Shown here piece by piece: positions 26,701 to 34,247 of a stretch of DNA of 37,500 bases. The translations under genes were made by a program, and so were the position numbers. Source of the DNA: Glandiceps talaboti (Eukaryota; Hemichordata; Enteropneusta; Spengelidae); NCBI RefSeq assembly GCF_964340395.1, contig NC_135560.1, positions 3,822,998-3,860,497 of the forward strand, in the 5' to 3' direction. Within the stretch, counting starts at the first letter, position 1. Every line of letters starts with the position of its first letter. The notes under the pieces were generated by a model that saw only the letters and a list, made by a program, of their open reading frames with translations, searched no databases and had not been told where the DNA came from.

Positions 26701-29700
26701 AATGACTAATGAAAATGAATAGCGATAAAGAGGCAAACAACCAGGCTATCAATGTTACTTTATTAAATGGCAACTTGAAGGTGAAAAGTTTAAAAATGTA
26801 AAATACAAAACAAAAACATTAAAGAAAGATAAACAATGAAGACAAGAAATATTTATAAACATCCTGTGCATAGTGTTGATATTCAAAGTTACTACCTCAA
26901 TGAATGTCACTATGCTCACTTATTACTGCCAGCGCATTCTCGTACAGATCCACACCATAATTATTTGATTCCATTGTTGGAGGAACAATGCGAAAAAGTT
27001 CGTCTTGGCATGCATCACTCATTGCAAATGATAATGGTTCCAGAATTATTGTTGATGCAGAGTGGTCTTCTCCATCATTATCATTGCCTTCGACACCGTA
27101 ATCTTCAATATCATGATCAGATATTTCAATTCCAACTGGATTTTGTAGCTGGCCAGAAACCCATAAACGAAGGGGTGAACTTCTTATTGTTCACATTCGG
27201 TGATTTGACCATGCATTTCTCCACAGGTCTAATTTGTCATTTATTCTGCTCAGGTAAACATAATGAAGTGAGGCAAGATGAAGCTCTTCAAGGGATCTAA
27301 AATACCCTCATCCTCCATATAGTAGAAGAGATTATAGTACAGAGCCAAAACACCCTCAGAAACATCTCTCCATAATCTCTTATGCGTTGGTTATGCACGC
27401 TTTTACCTGTTAACATGCTTCCAAGCCCAGTTCCACGATTTTCTATCATGAAATCAGCTATGTCTACATTGTCCATTCCCATGTCAGACCTTGCCCTACT
27501 TGGAATGCCATAGGTTTGTACGGTACCTTTGAAGCACTGCATCAGTGTTGCAGCTCTATTGTTGTCACTACACTGGAGCATTATCGGAAGTCGACTGAAG
27601 CCATCGATTCCACCAATTATGACAAACCTCCATCGAATTAACTTGTGATTGGTATCGATATGCCACAGGTGATTTGGTCCCTGCACGCTGTACACTCTAT
27701 GATGTAACCGACCTTTCTTCCTTGTCTCCACACCTTCATGGTCTGTTCGATATATGCTGTCCCTCAGTCTCATCTGCTGCACTTTTATACCATGTTTTTC
27801 AAATAGCATGTGTTTTATTAAATTTTCACCACAATATGGGAAGTCTCGAGTTAGTTCATGGACAACAACATCAAGGCCATCATCTGATATATCACTGAAA
27901 GTCTTCTTACTTAACTCATAATATCGCATTCTCCTGTATATTGTACTTTCTGACACAGACAGCATGGAAGCTATTTCATGTATAGTGAACCCCTCCTCAA
28001 GATGACTTTCCAAAATATCTCTTGGTATAAAAAACTGCCACTCTGGACTTTAAATGGTGGTTCACTACCAAATATGGTACATGATGTGCGCAAAGCCATC
28101 TGATCTGCATGATTATTCACTCCAAGTGACTCTAATTCGGAGCTGTATAACTTGCCCACTATGTCTGGTGTGATTTCCTCCCGTTCAAATGCTGCTGTTA
28201 AATGGCCAAGATTTAGTTGATTCAAGACATCTGAAATGTTTGTCTGACCTGCCATGGTGAATAAAACTATCCAAGGTGATGACAATTTGTGTGATCACAA
28301 GTAACCAATATCATTCATAGCAGTGAATTTTCCATGCAATTTGAAAACTGGCAGCATGAGGTGTTTGCTTACAATGTATTCTGGGATACATTGGCAGCAT
28401 ATTATGGGATGTTTAATGTCATATACATAATATGAACTCATGAGACAAAGAAATGTATGCATCATTTAACCATATGTGTGCATAATAAATGATATGTTCA
28501 CTTTACATGATTTGTCCACATCATATAAAGATATGTTCACATTACATAATGAAATGTTTGCATTATATAAAGATATGTTCATGTAATGTAAAGACGTGTT
28601 CACATCATATAAAGACATGCTCACATCATATAAACATATTTTCATGTCCTATAATGACATCTTCGCATCATATAAAGACATGTCTATATCATATAAAGAT
28701 GTGTACACATCATATAATGGTGTGTACACATCATATAAAGATATGTACACATCATATACTGGTGTGTTGATATCATATAAAGATATGTACACATCATATA
28801 ATGGTGTGTTCACATAATATAAAGATATGTACACATCATATACTGGTGTGTTCATATCATAAAGATATGTACACATCATATAATGGTGTGTTCACATAAT
28901 ATAAAGATATGTACACATCATATACTGGTGTGTTGATATCATATAAAGATATGTACACATCATATACTGGTGTGTTCGTATCATATAAAGATATGTACAC
29001 ATCATATACTGGTGTGTTCATATCATATAAAGATATGTACACATCATATAATGGTGTGTTCACATAATATAAAGGTATGTACGCATCATATAATGGTGTG
29101 TTCATATCATATAAAGATATGTTCACATCATATAATAGTGTGTTCTCATCTTATAATGGTCTGTACACATCATATAATGGTGTGTTCATATCATATAAAG
29201 ATATGTTCATATCATATAATAGTGTGTTCTCATCTTATAATGGTCTGTACACATCATATAATGGTGTGTTCATATCATATAAAGATATGTTCACATCATA
29301 TAATAGTGTGTTCTCATCTTATAATGGTCTGTACACATCATAATACAAGAAATATTAGTTTTAACGACATTATCGATAATGCCGTGTCGGCGTGCTCGTC
29401 TGGTCGACATATTTAACTTGATATGATCATGGAGCAATAAACGCTACCTCCATGCTATGATGTAAAAAGCTAGCATTGAAAACTTTACATGCTCGGACGG
29501 GAGGGCAAATTATATATAAATTATATGAAAACGAAAATACTCGTGTCGTTTGTTTCCTTATAAAGTCAGCATCTTACGCAAGCAAAGCTATCTTTTATAC
29601 ATCGTTTTTAGCTTGCAAGCATAGTCTTCGACCGGTGCATCAAATGATACATCTACATAAATAAAAGCTGACTATTTTTGTAGTGTTACGGCCTGACCAA

Positions 29701-32700
29701 ACCTCTATGTACACATTGTACTTTCATTTTTTTAGTAACGAAATAAGAAACAATCGTTCCCGAAAAGGTCCTCCGAGAAAGATTTCCCGACGTTTTTTAA
29801 CGATCGAGTTAATGTCTATTTCTGATACAAGATTCATTTTCCCATTAAAATCATTACGCCGACTTTCATTTAATCTTATAGACAATACCCTCATTCTTTA
29901 TTTCGTTACAGGTTCTCGTTTGGGGAGGCATTTCAACACGAGGGACTACGCCACTCTATATATTCAATGGAACGATGAATAGTGAGATTTAGCAAAGTAT
30001 AATCCAGGAAAACCTTCTTCCATTCCTCCAAAACAGATTCCCCGATGGTCATCGCTTTCAACAAGATAATGACCCAAAACACGTTAGCAATTCAACCAAA
30101 GAGTGGATGAGAGCCAATGGTGTAAATCATTGGCCGACACCCTCTGAGTCGCCGGTAAGTATTTTGTTTCTTGTCAATACCTTTGTTCGTAGGGAAACAC
30201 CGATGGAAAAGTGTTTCTGCTGCCAACTTATCAATGATTAAAACGTGATTAAACGCATATAATTTGTCCGAACGGTTTTCGTATATGTTGGGTGAACGAA
30301 TATGCCGATCCATTATGTGATCGACAATTAATATTGATAGATGCAATACATGACTTTGAAATCATTTAGTCTATAGTCCGCCACGGTCTGAACGGGAACG
30401 GACACAGTGTTTTAGATTGGAGTCATTAGATTGCAACAATATTACAAGATAATTGTGAATTGTAACCGTCAATAAGTGGGCTGGTTCAACGATGGGGAAT
30501 ATCATTGCCGAAGTATAATTACGTCGCATGGTACTACCTCGTCATGAATGTTTTTTTCTCTCTACATTTTTTTTTTTTTAAAAGACAGGATATCAACCCA
30601 ATCGAGTTAGTGTGAGCGAATATGAAGAGGCATCTACGTAGGTACGTCAAGCCTAGGTGTAAAGAAGAATTGATCACCGGGATTAAAGGCTTTTGGGAAA
30701 ACCTGACTCCAAAAGATTGTCAGAAATACATCAGTCATCTATGGAAAGTAATACCAGCAGTCATTGTTCAAAAGGGAGCAGCATCAGGCTACTAATAGGG
30801 ACATATTCACAACTTTAAACGTGTGCAGTTTCCATTCAAATTAACTGAGTAGGTAAATTTGCCTATTTATGTGTGAAATGCGAGTTTGCTGAAATGACGG
30901 CCATAGTGCAAACGTGCACGAGATTTCATTACTTCATTGAGTAATGAAGGCAATTTGTTCTATCTCGATCTCTGCAGTGATTGTGCAATTGCAAATAGTC
31001 TTTTGAAATTCTGTAAATATTTCTTTTTAATATGTTTGACTTTAAATTAAACAATACATTTCAAGAAGATTTGATAATTTTGTATTTTAAGTTTTATGTT
31101 AACATGCCATGTTTAACTCAATTCAAAGAAGATCTTTTGGATTCTGTAAATATTTTTTAATGTTTAATTGTGAACGGAACGATGGATTTCAAGAAGATTT
31201 TGACATAATTCTGTATGTTTACAGTTAGTCTAATGTTGACATTATGTTTGACTAGAAATAAACAATTTCAAAACTTGATACTAGTGATGTAATTCTGTAT
31301 TGTAATCTTATGTTGACATACACGTAGGAATGACAGAAACCAAGAGGACATATCCCTCTACAAAGTTCATATTTATTGCAAATGAGATTCAAACAGATAA
31401 GATCGTACATAACTTTAGGTACTTAGTATTTCAGAATCGAGTCAAATATCCTCCTTTGACCAATTAAGTGAAAATGTTATGTCAGTGCTGTTACAAACAT
31501 ATCAGAAAACAAAACACAAATAATCATTTTCACAATATCAACCGAAAGCGAAGTTCAGCAATAAGGTTGAACTTGACAAAAACCTATCCATCTTTCAAGG
31601 GACAAAGAACAGTTCTAACAATGTATTACCTAACTGTTCTCAAAAAGTCTTTGTTGAACACACCGTACGCGTCTTAGTTCTTGGCGGAGGGCTTTGTTTG
31701 TCCCTTCGACACATTTCATCCACTCGCGCTCTTTCTCTTGTGAATATGTCGGATAGTACTGGAAGACGGTATGTTTCACCAGTTCCATGCGGCGTGGGCT
31801 GAACGGTTGTTTTTGAATAGCGTTTTGCTTCGTTCTGCCGTAGACGTTGCGGCCCATTCTCTCGTCTTTGGGAAAAACTTTGAAAAAAGGAGGTCATTCA
31901 CTGTGTGCGGTGAAAGGAGTTAGATTGACGATCTTGTGTTGGTGGTGTCCGATGCTGATATTGTTGTACTGGGTACTGTAGTTGTTGTTGCTGCGGCGTT
32001 GGCTGCTGTTGATGGAGTGTTGGCTGCTGTTGAATTGGCGAGGAAGGCGTTCTGGTGTTTTGATCTGTGTATAACGCCTGCAGCATATTCTGAAATTCTT
32101 CTGTGTCAACTGTTGATAGGTCGGTCTTCAGTTCGTTTCGTAAATGTTCGAATTTCAAATCTATATATTTCATCATATCGGTTTTAAGTCGCTCGTACAG
32201 AGTATCTGTTTGCTCTACAGGCAAGGTAGGCTGAGGAGACAGCATCGGAGGTGGTGACGGAAAAAGAAGGAGGCGATGGTAACAGAGTATCGGGAGATAA
32301 CGACACAGTTGGAGTTGGTGACAGCATTGAGGGTGGTGACGGAAACGGAGGTGGTGATGGTAATGGGGAGAACCATGCCATTGAAGGCGGTGACGGTATC
32401 AGAGGTACCCTTACTCATTTTGATGGTAAATAAGTATTCCTATACAGTCCGAATATGAAACACCTAACCTGGAGTTGTGAAAGAGCAGTATAGAGGTGAA
32501 GGGGTAGGCGTGTTGACGAACTTTCAATACAAGTGGAGATGGCTGCCCACGAGTTCAAATCTAGGTCATGGCCAAATGGCATAGCAACTATTGTAATGAG
32601 ATATGGTTGCCTGGCAACTATCATTTAGTTGCGTCAACAAATATAGTGCATGATGAGATTGTAGACTCACTATGGGTAAGCTCGCGATCTTTGATCATAA

Positions 32701-34126
32701 ATGGGGAATTCAATTTCATACTTGTTCGCATACGACCGATGTCTAGCAGAGAAATGCAAAAAAAAGGATAAAGAGATCGGACACCAAAATGTATTTCAAT
32801 TGATGTCGTGTAACTGCGAAAGATTAATTTTTTGTCATGGGATTGCATTATGTATAAAAAAAAAACATTATTGGTAAATTACGTCTCTATCTCGTTCGGA
32901 CAGACAGTACAAAAAAGAATATGTGCTTCAAGAAATGAGGAGAAGCCTATTACTAAAACCCTCCTCCTTTTGCCAAAATAGATGGTCGTTACATGTATGG
33001 ATAAGGGAAATGTAGAAACACTATGACATTGAAGCAACTGATGAGTGGGACGCCCCATTAAATGTGTCTTAACTAACATCAGAAAAAAAGTTAAAACCAA
33101 ATTTTCGTAAGTTTTAAGTTTATTTAAAATGCGACATTGTCACCGATGTCGGGAATGCAAAAAAATATGGGGTCTGGTTATAAAACTTTCAACATAGATG
33201 TACGTTGTATTTTGCTTACTTCTGTAATTTGAGTCTTGTAAGTTTCATTTTAAAGGTATAAAGAGGGTAAAGTACATAAAACGGCAAATAAAAATAAAAA
33301 CTTTTTCATGTATCGAAGGTAGTGTATTCTAGATAATGTCCAAACAGGAGATTGGAAAGGACTGTACTGTACTGTATGTACACATCATATAATGGTGTGT
33401 TCATATCATATAAAGATATGTACACATCATATACTGGTGTGTTCATATCATATAAAGATATGTACACATCATATAATGGTGTGTTCACATAATATAAAGA
33501 TATGGACACATCATATAATGGTGTGTTCATATCATATAAAGATATGTACTCATCATATAATTGTGTTCACATCATATAAAGATATGTACACATCATATGA
33601 TGGTGTGTTCAAGTAATATAAAGATATGTACACATCATATAATGGTGTGTTCATATCATATAAAGATATGTACACATCATATAATGGTGTATTCACATCA
33701 TATAAAGATATGTACACATCATATAATGGTGTGTACACATCGTATAATGGTGTGTTCATATCATATAATGAAATGTTCACATATAAAGATAAGTACATAT
33801 CATATAATGTAATGTTCACATCATATAAAGATATGAACACATCATATAATGGTGTGTACACTTATAATGGTGTGTTCATATCATATAATGTAATATTCAC
33901 ATCGTATAAAGACATGTACACGTCATATAATGAAATGTTCACATAATATAAAGATATGTTGACGTCATATAACGATGTACTCGCATCATATAATGAAATG
34001 TTTACATAATATAACGATATATTCGCATAATATATTGACTGAAATGGTCAATATATTGTATTTTATAGACTTAAGACAGCTGCGGCTTTCCATATATGTG
34101 TGTATTTATGTACGTATGTACGTATG

Positions 34127-34157
<31 letters not shown>

Positions 34158-34207
34158 GTACGTACGTACGTATGTATGTATGTATGTATGTATGTATGTA
34201 TGTATGT

Positions 34208-34247
<40 letters not shown>

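Larger units (their letters stand above)
13104..34096. mobile_element. Large (~21 kb) composite element bounded by inverted repeats, in MCT intron 2
   Basis: Perfect 31-bp inverted repeats lie at 13104-13134 and 34066-34096 (outer 20 bases TATATGGAAAGCCGCAGCTG). Inward homology continues: TATGCGAA.ATATC, then GATGTAAACATTTCATTATATGAT-like sequence and GCGAGTACAT-like sequence on both sides, then long arrays of the same 21-bp repeat in inverted orientation. The flanking (ATGT)n has the same orientation on both sides, so it is target and not part of the terminus. Contents from left: 21-bp array split by a 1.3-kb TIR element, non-coding repeats, 63-bp minisatellite, HECT-associated fragment, duplicated blocks, SAM/HTH/rve transposase pseudogene, then a second 21-bp array split by a ~4-kb block. 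All genes seen inside are broken. The superfamily is not assigned; an rve-integrase-driven element is my inference from position. Confidence 0.7.

Noticed and set aside
13104-34096. Maverick/Polinton or endogenous virus identity for the large element
   Set aside because: No DNA polymerase B, protease, ATPase or capsid-like sequence is visible, and the terminal repeats differ.
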